From NCBI GenBank assembly GCA_003222455.1, contig QHWF01000243.1:5160-11275 (forward strand): DNA of 6,116 bases, read 5' to 3'. The notes beneath the pieces are model-generated. The model saw only the letters and a list, made by a program, of their open reading frames with translations, searched no databases and was not told where the DNA came from. The position numbers and the translations under genes were made by a program. This stretch comes from Acidobacteriota bacterium (GTDB lineage: Bacteria; Acidobacteriota; Vicinamibacteria; Vicinamibacterales; CAVVIG01). This document shows positions 1 to 6,027 of this stretch, one piece after another; position 1 is the stretch's first letter; every line of letters starts with the position of its first letter.

Positions 1-1
1 C

Positions 2-685
2 CGTGATCTGGGCATCGAGTGGTCGCCCCATCCGACAGAAGAGGAAGCGCGACGAGAATACGAGCGGACGTGGTCACTGCTCGGAAGCCGCGAGATCGAG
101 GAGCTCATTGATCTACCCTTGATGAGCGATCCGGTATCCGTCGCAACGCTAGATGTTCTGAGGAAGGTCGTAGCGCCTGCGGTATGTACAGATGCAAACC
201 TGCTTTCCGTGGCCATCTGCGGCATGGTCAATCTCAGCCTGGAATATGGCAATGCCGATGCGTCCTGTGTCGCGTATGTCTGGCTGGGCGGCATCGCCGG
301 ACGGCGTTTTGGCGACTACAAGGCGGGTTTTCGGTTCGGCCGGCTTGGCTACGACCTGGTTGAAAAGCGGGGGTTGAAGCGCTTCGAGACCCACACGTAT
401 ATCGCTTTCGGCATTCACATCCTGCCATGGAACCATCATGTGCGAACTGGCCGCGATCTGATGCGTCGCGCCGTCGATCACGCGAGTACAATCGGCAAGC
501 TCACGTTCGGAGCATATAGCTGCCACAATCTGATTACGAACCTTCTCGCGGCGGGTGATCCGCTCGTTCACGTACAGCACGAAGCCGAGCAAGGCCTCGA
601 GTTTGCCCAGAAAGCCCGCTTCGGTCTCGGGATCGACATCATCACCGCGCAGCTCTTGGGCTCATCCGCACACTCCGAGGCTTGA
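2..685 (+). CDS. Trifunctional Ser/Thr kinase / ATPase / sensor histidine kinase, middle fragment (5' end outside window, frameshifted at 3' end)
   Basis: The frame is open from the first bases of the window (R-D-L-G-I-E-W-S-P-H-P), so the real start lies upstream; the TTG/ATG at 119-124 are internal codons. The protein resembles, from memory, the helical TPR-like region between the AAA-type ATPase and the GAF domain in very large sensors annotated as trifunctional Ser/Thr kinase/ATP-binding protein/sensor histidine kinase. Recognisable family blocks are EELIDLPLMSDP, FRFGRLGYDLVEKRGLKRF and NLLAAGDP. This region is thought to transmit a signal to the kinase core; the ligand is unknown. Family similarity ends at I-I-T-A-Q-L near 655. 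The last ten residues (LGSSAHSEA and neighbours) look like out-of-frame read-through to the TGA at 683-685. The expected continuation is in frame 1, so this is half of a broken gene, unless the break is a sequence error. Confidence 0.75.
   Translation, partial: RDLGIEWSPHPTEEEARREYERTWSLLGSREIEELIDLPLMSDPVSVATLDVLRKVVAPAVCTDANLLSVAICGMVNLSLEYGNADASCVAYVWLGGIAGRRFGDYKAGFRFGRLGYDLVEKRGLKRFETHTYIAFGIHILPWNHHVRTGRDLMRRAVDHASTIGKLTFGAYSCHNLITNLLAAGDPLVHVQHEAEQGLEFAQKARFGLGIDIITAQLLGSSAHSEA
650..663 (+). other. Frameshift site joining the two halves of the sensor kinase gene
   Basis: Frame 2 reads CAG CTC (Q-L) at 650-655 and frame 1 reads GGG CTC ATC CGC (G-L-I-R) from 658. Leaving out the two T residues at 656-657 gives a continuous Q-L-G-L-I-R-T-L-R-G-L-T, which is what I remember of this family at this point. 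Frame 1 is open from about 559, so the two frames overlap for roughly 120 nt. No X-XXY-YYZ slippery heptamer is visible, so programmed frameshifting is unlikely. A real 2-bp insertion or a sequencing/assembly error fits better. Confidence 0.7.
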
Positions 686-2991
686 CGGCGACATTCGGCT
701 GCTTCAACGACGCGCGGTTCGATGAACTTCGGGTCGAGCGCCGTTTGTCGAGTGACCCGGTGTTGGCGATCGCTGCGTGCTGGTACTGGATTCGAAAGCT
801 ACAAGCGCGCTTTTTTGCGGGGGAGTATGCGTCAGCCGTTGACGCATTATTGAACGCGCAACGGCTGCTTTGGACATCGCCGACTTTCTTTGAAACGGCG
901 GAAGCGCATTTTTATGGCGCGCTTAGCCATGCGGCGTCCTGCGACGCCGCGTTCCCCGCTCAATACCGGCAGCATGTCCAGGCTTTGACCGCCCACCACA
1001 GACAGCTTGTGGAATGGGCGGAGAACTGCCCGGAGAATTTCGAAAACCGCGCTGCGCTGGTCGGCGCGGAGATCGCTCGCCTCGAAGACAGGGAGCTGGA
1101 CGCCGAGCGCCTCTACGAAGAGGCGATCAGGTCAGCGCGCGAGAACGACTTTGTCCACAATGAAGCGCTGGCCAACGAGTTCGCGGCTCGCTTCTACGCT
1201 GCACGCGGCTTCGAGACCATTTCGCATGCGTATCTGCGAAATGCCCGTTACTGCTATCTCCGCTGGGGCGCTGATGGCAAGGTCAGGCAGCTCGATCAGC
1301 TCTACCCGCAGCTGAGGCAGGAAGAGGCCGCCGCTGCTCCGGCTGGCACGATCCGAGCGCCGGTCGAACACCTCGACCTCGCGACCGTTCTCGAGGTGTC
1401 GCAGGCCGTCTCGGGCGAGCTCGTGCCGGAAAAGCTCGTCGAGATGCTGTTGCGGACGGCGATCGAGCACGCCGGCGCGGAACGTGGCCTGCTCGTCCTG
1501 CCACGCGGTGGCGAGCTGTCGATCCACGCCGAGGCGAACACCAGCGGCAATTCCGTGATGGTTCATCTGCGCGAGGTGCCCATCTCCGCGGCCGAACTTC
1601 CCGAGTCGGTTGTCCGTTACGCTGCGCGCACCCAGGAGAGCGTGATCCTCGACGATGCTGCGGCACGGAACCCGTTTTCCACCGATGAGTACATCCGTGC
1701 GAAGCGCGCCCGCTCGGTACTCTGCGTGCCCCTCGTGAAACAGGCCGCGCTGGTTGCCCTGCTCTATCTCGAAAACAAGCTCGCTCCGAACGTCTTTACG
1801 CCCGGCAGGATTGCTGTCCTGAAGTTGCTCGCGTCTGAGGCGGCGATGTCGCTCGACAACAGCCGTCTGTATCGCGAGCTCCAAGAACGGGAAGCGAAGA
1901 TCCGGCGGCTGGTCGACGCCAACATCATCGGGGTGGTGATCACGGATCTCGACGGCCCGATCATCGACGCCAACGATGCGTTTCTCGACATGCTCGGCTA
2001 CAGTCGCGACGACCTCTTGTCGGGACGGCTGCGATGGACCACGGTAACTCCCGTCGAGTGGCACGCCGCGACCGCGCGCGCCGCGGCGGAGATCCGGTCG
2101 ACAGGCCGGTGTGCGACCTACGAAAAGGAGTACGTCCGGAAGGACGGCAGCCGCGTGTCGGCGCTGGTCGGGGGCACGGCGTTCGAGGATACGCGGAGTC
2201 ACTCGGTCTCGTTCGTCCTCGACCTCAGCGAGCGAAAGCGCTCGGAGGAAGGCTTGCAACGGGCCCACGCCGAGCTCGCGCACGTCACGCGTGTGATGAC
2301 CCTCGGGGAGCTGACCTCATCGATTGCCCACGAGGTGACCCAGCCGCTCGCGGCGATCGTTACCAACGGCGATGCCTGCCTGCGCCTGCTCGCGACCGAT
2401 CTGCCGAATCTGAGCGAGACCCGCAAGGCGGTGGCCAGCATTATCCGGGATGCCACCCGGGCGGCTGAGGTCGTTGCCCACGTGCGCGGACTTCTGAAGA
2501 AATCCGACGTCGACAGAACACCGCTCGACCTCGGGCAGGTGATTCGAGACGTGCTCGTCCTGATTCAGCCAGAGGTGGCGCGGCATCGGATCCTGCTGCG
2601 GACGTCGCTGGCGGACGATCTGCCGCCGGTTCTCGGCGATCGGATTCAGCTTCAGCAGGTCATGCTGAATCTGCTGACCAACGCTGTCGAGGCGATGCGC
2701 GACGTCGCCGACCGGAGTCGGGAGTTGATGGTGAGCGCGCATCGACACGAGGTCGGCGCAGGCGCCGGTGTGCGGGTTGTCGTGGACGACACAGGGGTTG
2801 GGTTCGAGGAGGCTCACGTCGAGCGTCTCTTCCAGGCCTTGTACACGACGAAGCCCGACGGATTGGGCATGGGGCTGTCGATAAGTCGATCGATCATCCA
2901 GTCCCATGGAGGGCGCCTGTGGGGCACGGCGAACGCCGGTCACGGAGCAACCTTTCAGTTCGTCCTGCCAGCGTGGAAGGATCGGCCATGA
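682..2991 (+). CDS. Sensor histidine kinase, GAF-PAS-HisKA-HATPase C-terminal half of the frameshifted trifunctional sensor
   Basis: The 769-residue reading begins at a TTG that overlaps the preceding TGA (TTGA, 682-685). The similarity extends upstream to 658 in the same frame, so the TTG is probably an internal codon. Domains in order: TPR-like helices (about 1-225), GAF (235-397), PAS (404-520, ending D-L-S-E-R-K-R), HisKA with phospho-acceptor His550 in S-I-A-H-E-V-T-Q-P-L, and HATPase_c. The ATPase domain has N-box Asn667 (NLLTNAVEAM), G1 box DDTGVGF (702-708) and G2 box GLGMGLSIS from 727, so all ATP-binding motifs are present. The kinase core should autophosphorylate and pass phosphate to the adjacent receiver proteins. 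The H-box has Thr where related kinases usually have Asn (HEVNQPL). No membrane segment is seen, so it is likely cytosolic. The stop overlaps the next gene by ATGA, implying translational coupling. Whether the half protein is made is unclear, as the GAGG before the TTG leaves only one base of spacing. Confidence 0.85.
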   Translation: MTATFGCFNDARFDELRVERRLSSDPVLAIAACWYWIRKLQARFFAGEYASAVDALLNAQRLLWTSPTFFETAEAHFYGALSHAASCDAAFPAQYRQHVQALTAHHRQLVEWAENCPENFENRAALVGAEIARLEDRELDAERLYEEAIRSARENDFVHNEALANEFAARFYAARGFETISHAYLRNARYCYLRWGADGKVRQLDQLYPQLRQEEAAAAPAGTIRAPVEHLDLATVLEVSQAVSGELVPEKLVEMLLRTAIEHAGAERGLLVLPRGGELSIHAEANTSGNSVMVHLREVPISAAELPESVVRYAARTQESVILDDAAARNPFSTDEYIRAKRARSVLCVPLVKQAALVALLYLENKLAPNVFTPGRIAVLKLLASEAAMSLDNSRLYRELQEREAKIRRLVDANIIGVVITDLDGPIIDANDAFLDMLGYSRDDLLSGRLRWTTVTPVEWHAATARAAAEIRSTGRCATYEKEYVRKDGSRVSALVGGTAFEDTRSHSVSFVLDLSERKRSEEGLQRAHAELAHVTRVMTLGELTSSIAHEVTQPLAAIVTNGDACLRLLATDLPNLSETRKAVASIIRDATRAAEVVAHVRGLLKKSDVDRTPLDLGQVIRDVLVLIQPEVARHRILLRTSLADDLPPVLGDRIQLQQVMLNLLTNAVEAMRDVADRSRELMVSAHRHEVGAGAGVRVVVDDTGVGFEEAHVERLFQALYTTKPDGLGMGLSISRSIIQSHGGRLWGTANAGHGATFQFVLPAWKDRP

Positions 2992-3614
2992 GCGGCGATG
3001 ACGCGATCGTCTTCATCGTCGACGATGATCCATCGATGTGTGAAGCCCTCACGAGGCTTCTCGGTACGGTGGGCCTCAGAGCGGAGGCGTTCAAGACACC
3101 CCAAGAATTCTTAAAAACCAAGCGGCCTGACGCACCGAGCTGCCTTGTCCTAGACGTGCGACTCCCGGGATTGAGCGGCCTCGATCTTCAGCGTGAGCTT
3201 GCCAATACGGATCCACCGATCCAAATCGTGTTCATCACCGCTCATGGTGACATTCCAATGACGGTGCAGGCCCTGAAGGCCGGCGCGGTAGACTTCCTAA
3301 CGAAACCGTTTCGTGACCAGCAGTTCCTCGACGCCGTTCAGCAGGCGATTGATCGTGACCGCGCTACACGACGTCAGTGGGCGGATTTGGCGGGGCTGCG
3401 ACGGCGGTACGAATCGCTGACGCAACGCGAGCGTGAGGTGATGACACTCGTCGTGACCGGCCTGCTGAACAAACAGATCGCGGCGCAGCTCCACACCAGC
3501 GAGGCCACGGTGAAGGCGCATCGGGCACAGCTCATGCGGAAGATGGAAGCGGACTCCGTCGCGCAGTTAGTGAGGATCGCGGAAGAGCTTAGTCTTCTCC
3601 CCCCTCGGCGCTAG
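2988..3614 (+). CDS. FixJ/NarL-type response regulator (REC + LuxR-type HTH)
   Basis: This 208-residue two-domain regulator is the likely DNA-binding output of the kinase just upstream. The ATG at 2988 overlaps the kinase stop (ATGA) and is preceded by GGAAGG (2975-2980) with a 7-nt spacer, which decides this start over in-frame codons further upstream. The receiver (about 1-120) has the acidic triad Asp12-Asp14, phospho-acceptor Asp56 in LVLDVRLPG, switch Thr84 in FITAHGD and Lys106 in F-L-T-K-P-F. The C-terminal LuxR-type HTH (about 140-203) shows L-T-Q-R-E-R-E-V at its start and NKQIAAQLHTSEATVKAHRA as the recognition region. The length and short linker match the FixJ/NodW/TodT subgroup. 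By family knowledge, phosphorylation at Asp56 promotes dimerisation and promoter binding. The target genes cannot be read from this window. Confidence 0.95.
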   Translation: MSGDDAIVFIVDDDPSMCEALTRLLGTVGLRAEAFKTPQEFLKTKRPDAPSCLVLDVRLPGLSGLDLQRELANTDPPIQIVFITAHGDIPMTVQALKAGAVDFLTKPFRDQQFLDAVQQAIDRDRATRRQWADLAGLRRRYESLTQREREVMTLVVTGLLNKQIAAQLHTSEATVKAHRAQLMRKMEADSVAQLVRIAEELSLLPPRR

Positions 3615-3618
3615 CCGC

Positions 3619-3696
3619 CCTCTACCAAGGGCTAATTCGCCTAACGAAGGTCGATCTGGCCGGCCTAAGGCCGGCTCGGCTATGGTCGGGTAGAGG
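3619..3696 (+). repeat. Nested inverted repeat in the gap between the two response regulator genes
   Basis: CCTCTACC (3619-3626) is the exact reverse complement of GGTAGAGG (3689-3696). Between them sits a compact hairpin, GCCGGCC (3659-3665) and GGCCGGC (3669-3675), with a TAA loop. A weaker stem, GGACAG/CTGTTC (3726-3731 and 3738-3743, one G-U), follows. The GC hairpin could end transcription of the kinase-regulator unit, but no T-run follows, so a classical intrinsic terminator is not supported. It might instead be an RNA structure or an operator. No convincing -35/-10 pair stands out in the 222-nt gap 3615-3836. Confidence 0.4.
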
Positions 3697-3824
3697 TGAC
3701 GCTGGAAGGCAGTCATGTCGGGGCCGGACAGTTGCCCCTGTTCTGGCGTCTCGGCTTAAGTCGCTTGATGACGGCATGCAGTTGCAGGATGTCGCGCCGA
3801 AAGCAGCCGCATCGCGCGACGCGT

Positions 3825-3830
3825 GAGGAG
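3825..3830 (+). promoter_or_regulatory. Ribosome binding site that decides the start of the single-domain receiver gene
   Basis: GAGGAG lies 6 nt before GTG at 3837, an ideal Shine-Dalgarno arrangement. The upstream in-frame candidates (3696, 3768, 3789) would add a basic, low-complexity leader that does not look like a receiver domain, and none has a comparable site. Confidence 0.65.
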
Positions 3831-3836
3831 GCTCCG

Positions 3837-4208
3837 GTGCGTGAGGCTCCGGTCATTGCCATCGTCGATGATGACGAGTCCTTCCGGGAAGCACTCGAAA
3901 GGTTCCTAGGAACGTTTGCATTTCGCGTTCGCACCTTTGCATCCGGCGAGGAATTTCTTGAATCTAGCGAACTGCGGTTCGTCGCGTGCCTACTGCTCGA
4001 CGTGGCGATGCCGGGAATGACCGGTCTCGAAGTGAAACAGCAGTTGCGGGCACGCGGTCTGGGAATCCCGACTGTGTTCGTCACGGCACACGCTGATGAC
4101 GAGGTGACGCAACACCTCGTGGCGGCCGGCGCGATCGCGATCCTCCCAAAGCCGGTGGACCAGCAAATGCTACTTCACCTGGTGCAAAGGGTGGTGGGCG
4201 AGCAGTGA
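3837..4208 (+). CDS. Single-domain response regulator (stand-alone receiver)
   Basis: The GTG start gives 123 residues, exactly one receiver domain with no output domain. Visible motifs are the acidic triad Asp11-Asp13 (AIVDDDESF), phospho-acceptor Asp55 in LLLDVAMPGMTG, switch Thr83 in VFVTAHAD and Lys105 in I-L-P-K-P-V. It therefore looks competent for phosphorylation. It is most like the receiver half of FixJ-type proteins and probably takes phosphate from the kinase encoded upstream. It cannot bind DNA by itself, so it may be a phosphate sink, a competitor of the FixJ-like regulator, a relay intermediate or a protein-interaction switch; the sequence does not choose among these. It lies 222 nt after the first regulator, so it may have its own transcript. 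The IS begins 33 nt beyond its stop and does not damage it. Confidence 0.85.
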   Translation: MREAPVIAIVDDDESFREALERFLGTFAFRVRTFASGEEFLESSELRFVACLLLDVAMPGMTGLEVKQQLRARGLGIPTVFVTAHADDEVTQHLVAAGAIAILPKPVDQQMLLHLVQRVVGEQ

Positions 4209-4237
4209 CACACCTGACTCCGCAAGACATACCGGAT

Positions 4238-4241
4238 CTAG
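4238..4241. repeat. Left CTAG target-site duplication candidate
   Basis: CTAG abuts the left inverted repeat and is matched by CTAG at 5928-5931 next to the right inverted repeat. Confidence 0.5.
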
Positions 4242-4260
4242 CCCGGACTATTCGTGAACG
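4242..4260 (+). repeat. Left terminal inverted repeat of the IS1380-family element
   Basis: It reads CCCGGACTATTCGTGAACG and matches the inverted right end at 13 of 19 positions, including the four terminal bases and the block ATTC. Confidence 0.65.
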
Positions 4261-4452
4261 CACTCACCAGAGGCCGAGATGGCTCCAGCGGGTGTTGGGT
4301 TGAGAGTTGATGGGCCGAAACGATGGCGCGGGGCGGCGTGACTGCGACCGCGACGCCGGCGACCGGCCCAGGTGATTGAGCGCGTGAGCTTTTCACGAGC
4401 GCGGGATAGAGGCGACTGCCTGAGGCGAGCAGGGTCGTCGTCGGCCGCCGGG

Positions 4453-5823
4453 TCAGAGGGCGGTCAGCGCCTGCGCGAGTGCGCGCCACGTGTCCCGCCA
4501 CGGGAATGCTTGGGGCAAGTGCAGCACGATGCGCCGCACCGAGCGTTCGACCCAGACCGCGACCTTCAACAGCCGCTCGCGCAGCGTCCAGACCTGCACG
4601 GCGCCGAGCGTGGTGGCGCGCGCGAAGATCTGGAGTGCCTGGAACAGGACGTACGCCGCCACGGAGAACAGCAAACGCAGCTGGTTGGCGGCGAAGCGGG
4701 AGCAACTGGTCCGGTCCATAGCCACGCCCTGCTGCAGTTCTTTGAGCCGGTTCTCCATGTCGCCGCGCCCGCAGTACACGCGCGTGTATATGGTGGCAGC
4801 TCGATGCGGCAGGTTCGTGACGAGAAATCTCGGATTGTCCTTGCGCGATCGGCCGGGATAGCACAGTACCTCGGCCTTCATGATGATGCGGCGCTTGCGA
4901 TTCCAGCGCCGGGCGGCGTAGCGCGTCTCGCCAAACAGCGTGGCCGTCTCGCCGGTAGTCCGAGCCTGCATGCGCGCCCGGCCGAGCAGCCGCCGCACGC
5001 GTCGGTCGAGCCGCCGATTGCCCGTGAGTCCCAGCACGTACTCCACCGCCGCCGCTTCGAGAAACGCCAGCAGCTTGCCGTCGGCAAAGCCCGCATCGGC
5101 CCGGACCCGCAGGCGCGCGCGGGGAAAGAGCGCGCGCAGCTTGGTGAACAGCCGGCGCAGCAGGCCGCGGACACCGCGGGTCGCGGCCCCCGTCCCCGGC
5201 CGCAGCAACCCCGCCACGACATGCTGCATGGGCTCGGTGCTGAAGGTCACCGTGGCGATGAGCGGCAGATAGCACCACGTGTCGTAGTAGCCGTTGAAGA
5301 GCGCGAGTTCCTGCTGGCCGTGGGTCGGATCGTCGGTGGCATCGAGATCGATGGTGATGAGCCGCACGCCAGCGCCCAAGCGTTCGCGGTGGTAGGTCAG
5401 CACGACGTCGGTCAACGCTGCCCCGAGCCGATAGAGGTCGGCCCGGCCCACGGCGTTCTCGAACCGCGACAACGTCGGCTGCGACCCCAACGCGGCGCCA
5501 TCGAGCGGATCGCGCTCGAGCAGCAGCTTGTGGATCGGGTCGTCGACCAGCCGCGCGGCGTCGTTGCAGTCGGCATAGCCACAGGCCAACCCGAAGACGC
5601 GCTGCCGCAGCAGATCTCGGAGCGGGTGTGCGACCTTGCCGGGTTGCCGCCGGTCGCGGATGGCGCTGGCCAAGCGCCACGTCAGACCGAGTCGATCGTC
5701 GACCGTTTTCAGCAGAATGGCGCCGCCGTCGGAACTGGCCTGCGGCTGATCGAACCGGGCGACGATCGGCCTCGAAATCCCGTGGACCCGGAGCGCGCGG
5801 TGCGCTATACAGGCTGTGGCCAT
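4453..5823 (-). CDS. IS1380-family transposase (DDE type)
   Basis: It encodes a 456-residue transposase that cuts and joins the ends of the surrounding IS. The length fits the family. Family blocks are RFDQPQASSDGGAILLK near the N-terminus, RQRVFGLACGYADCNDAARL, ITIDLDATDDPTHGQQE with the first catalytic Asp (159 or 161), VRADAGFADGKLL with the second (Asp243), and C-G-R-G-D-M-E-N-R-L-K-E with the likely catalytic Glu (357 or 362). The assignment of exact DDE residues is inferred from family memory. I chose the ATG at 5821-5823 because GGAGG (plus-strand CCTCC, 5828-5832) lies just before it. A GTG at 5862 would add 13 residues unlike the family start. The frame is intact with no internal stop, so the enzyme may be active. 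Confidence 0.92.
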   Translation of the reverse strand: MATACIAHRALRVHGISRPIVARFDQPQASSDGGAILLKTVDDRLGLTWRLASAIRDRRQPGKVAHPLRDLLRQRVFGLACGYADCNDAARLVDDPIHKLLLERDPLDGAALGSQPTLSRFENAVGRADLYRLGAALTDVVLTYHRERLGAGVRLITIDLDATDDPTHGQQELALFNGYYDTWCYLPLIATVTFSTEPMQHVVAGLLRPGTGAATRGVRGLLRRLFTKLRALFPRARLRVRADAGFADGKLLAFLEAAAVEYVLGLTGNRRLDRRVRRLLGRARMQARTTGETATLFGETRYAARRWNRKRRIIMKAEVLCYPGRSRKDNPRFLVTNLPHRAATIYTRVYCGRGDMENRLKELQQGVAMDRTSCSRFAANQLRLLFSVAAYVLFQALQIFARATTLGAVQVWTLRERLLKVAVWVERSVRRIVLHLPQAFPWRDTWRALAQALTAL

Positions 5824-5908
5824 CGAGCCTCCGCGTGTGAGTGCCGTGAAGCGTCCAGACACCGCTTCTATAGCACCTGCGCGTGGCTCGGTGGCTCTTC
5901 TGTTTCAT

Positions 5909-5927
5909 CGCTCGTGAATTTTTCGGG
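5909..5927 (-). repeat. Right terminal inverted repeat of the IS1380-family element
   Basis: Read inward on the minus strand it is CCCGAAAAATTCACGAGCG. It lies about 85 bp upstream of the transposase start, where the transposase promoter would be expected, although no clear -35/-10 pair is seen. Confidence 0.65.
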
Positions 5928-5931
5928 CTAG
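5928..5931. repeat. Right CTAG target-site duplication candidate
   Basis: CTAG abuts the right inverted repeat and matches 4238-4241. Confidence 0.5.
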
Positions 5932-5934
5932 CGC

Positions 5935-6027
5935 GGTTCCTAACTTCACGAAGTCATTGATCGTTGTGACTCGAAGAGGCTTTTCGGACGCTGCACGACG
6001 TTCAATCGTTTCGCGGGGTTAGGAACC
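5935..6027 (+). repeat. 93-nt imperfect palindrome, possible structured RNA or folded ssDNA site
   Basis: GGTTCCTAAC (5935-5944) is the exact reverse complement of GTTAGGAACC (6018-6027). Pairing continues inward in the same register: over 34 positions (5935-5968 against 5994-6027) I count 26 Watson-Crick pairs, 5 G-U pairs and 3 mismatches. A small apical stem (CGAA 5972-5975 with TTCG 5983-5986) can cap the structure. All five G-U pairs are wobble-compatible on the plus strand, which favours a plus-strand transcript or single strand. TCCTAAC/GTTAGGA resembles integron attC core boxes with one mismatch in each box. A terminator, small RNA or remnant of a miniature element are alternatives. 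No open frame of note is seen from 5932 to 6116; an ATG at 6102 near the window edge could begin a gene, but this cannot be judged. Confidence 0.6.

Larger units (their letters stand above)
4242..5927 (-). mobile_element. IS1380-family insertion sequence, apparently complete (about 1.69 kb)
   Basis: The element carries one full-length IS1380-type transposase gene on the minus strand, bounded by imperfect terminal inverted repeats. The left end is 4242-4260 (CCCGGACTATTCGTGAACG). The right end, read inward, is CCCGAAAAATTCACGAGCG (5909-5927). They match at 13 of 19 positions. CTAG flanks both ends (4238-4241 and 5928-5931), consistent with a 4-bp target duplication, and the family is known for 4-5 bp duplications and ends that begin with CC. 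CTAG is palindromic, so it could instead be part of the inverted repeats (17 of 23 matching), which moves each border by 4 bp. The transposase stop lies 211 bp from the left end; that stretch (4242-4452) shows no gene. Confidence 0.85.

Noticed and set aside
1132..2283. A 383-residue minus-strand open frame
   Set aside because: It is antisense to the GAF-PAS region of the kinase and shows no recognisable domain.
2919..2987. Upstream start for the FixJ-like regulator
   Set aside because: It would add 23 residues inside the kinase gene; ATG 2988 has a good binding site, an ATGA overlap and the normal family N-terminus.
3696..3836. N-terminal extension of the lone receiver
   Set aside because: The leader is basic and lacks family similarity, and GAGGAG lies 6 nt before GTG 3837.
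4205..4303. Small frame starting at GTGA overlapping the lone receiver stop and running into the IS
   Set aside because: It is only about 32 codons. With the IS removed and one CTAG kept, it ends after about 21 codons in the palindrome, so no interrupted gene is supported.
4238..5908. A 556-residue minus-strand frame overlapping the transposase
   Set aside because: It is a shifted frame of the transposase, rich in Arg/Ala/Pro, and runs through both IS ends.
4372..5931. A 519-residue plus-strand open frame across the IS
   Set aside because: It lies opposite the recognisable IS1380 transposase. Its translation is low-complexity (rich in R, A, Q, G) and has no family motif; it is an antisense shadow of GC-rich DNA.
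5938..6024. Calling the palindrome a definite integron attC site
   Set aside because: TCCTAAC and GTTAGGA each miss one position of the core boxes (RYYYAAC and GTTRRRY). Pairing runs 3 bp beyond the boxes, and no offset extrahelical bases, integrase or cassette gene are visible.
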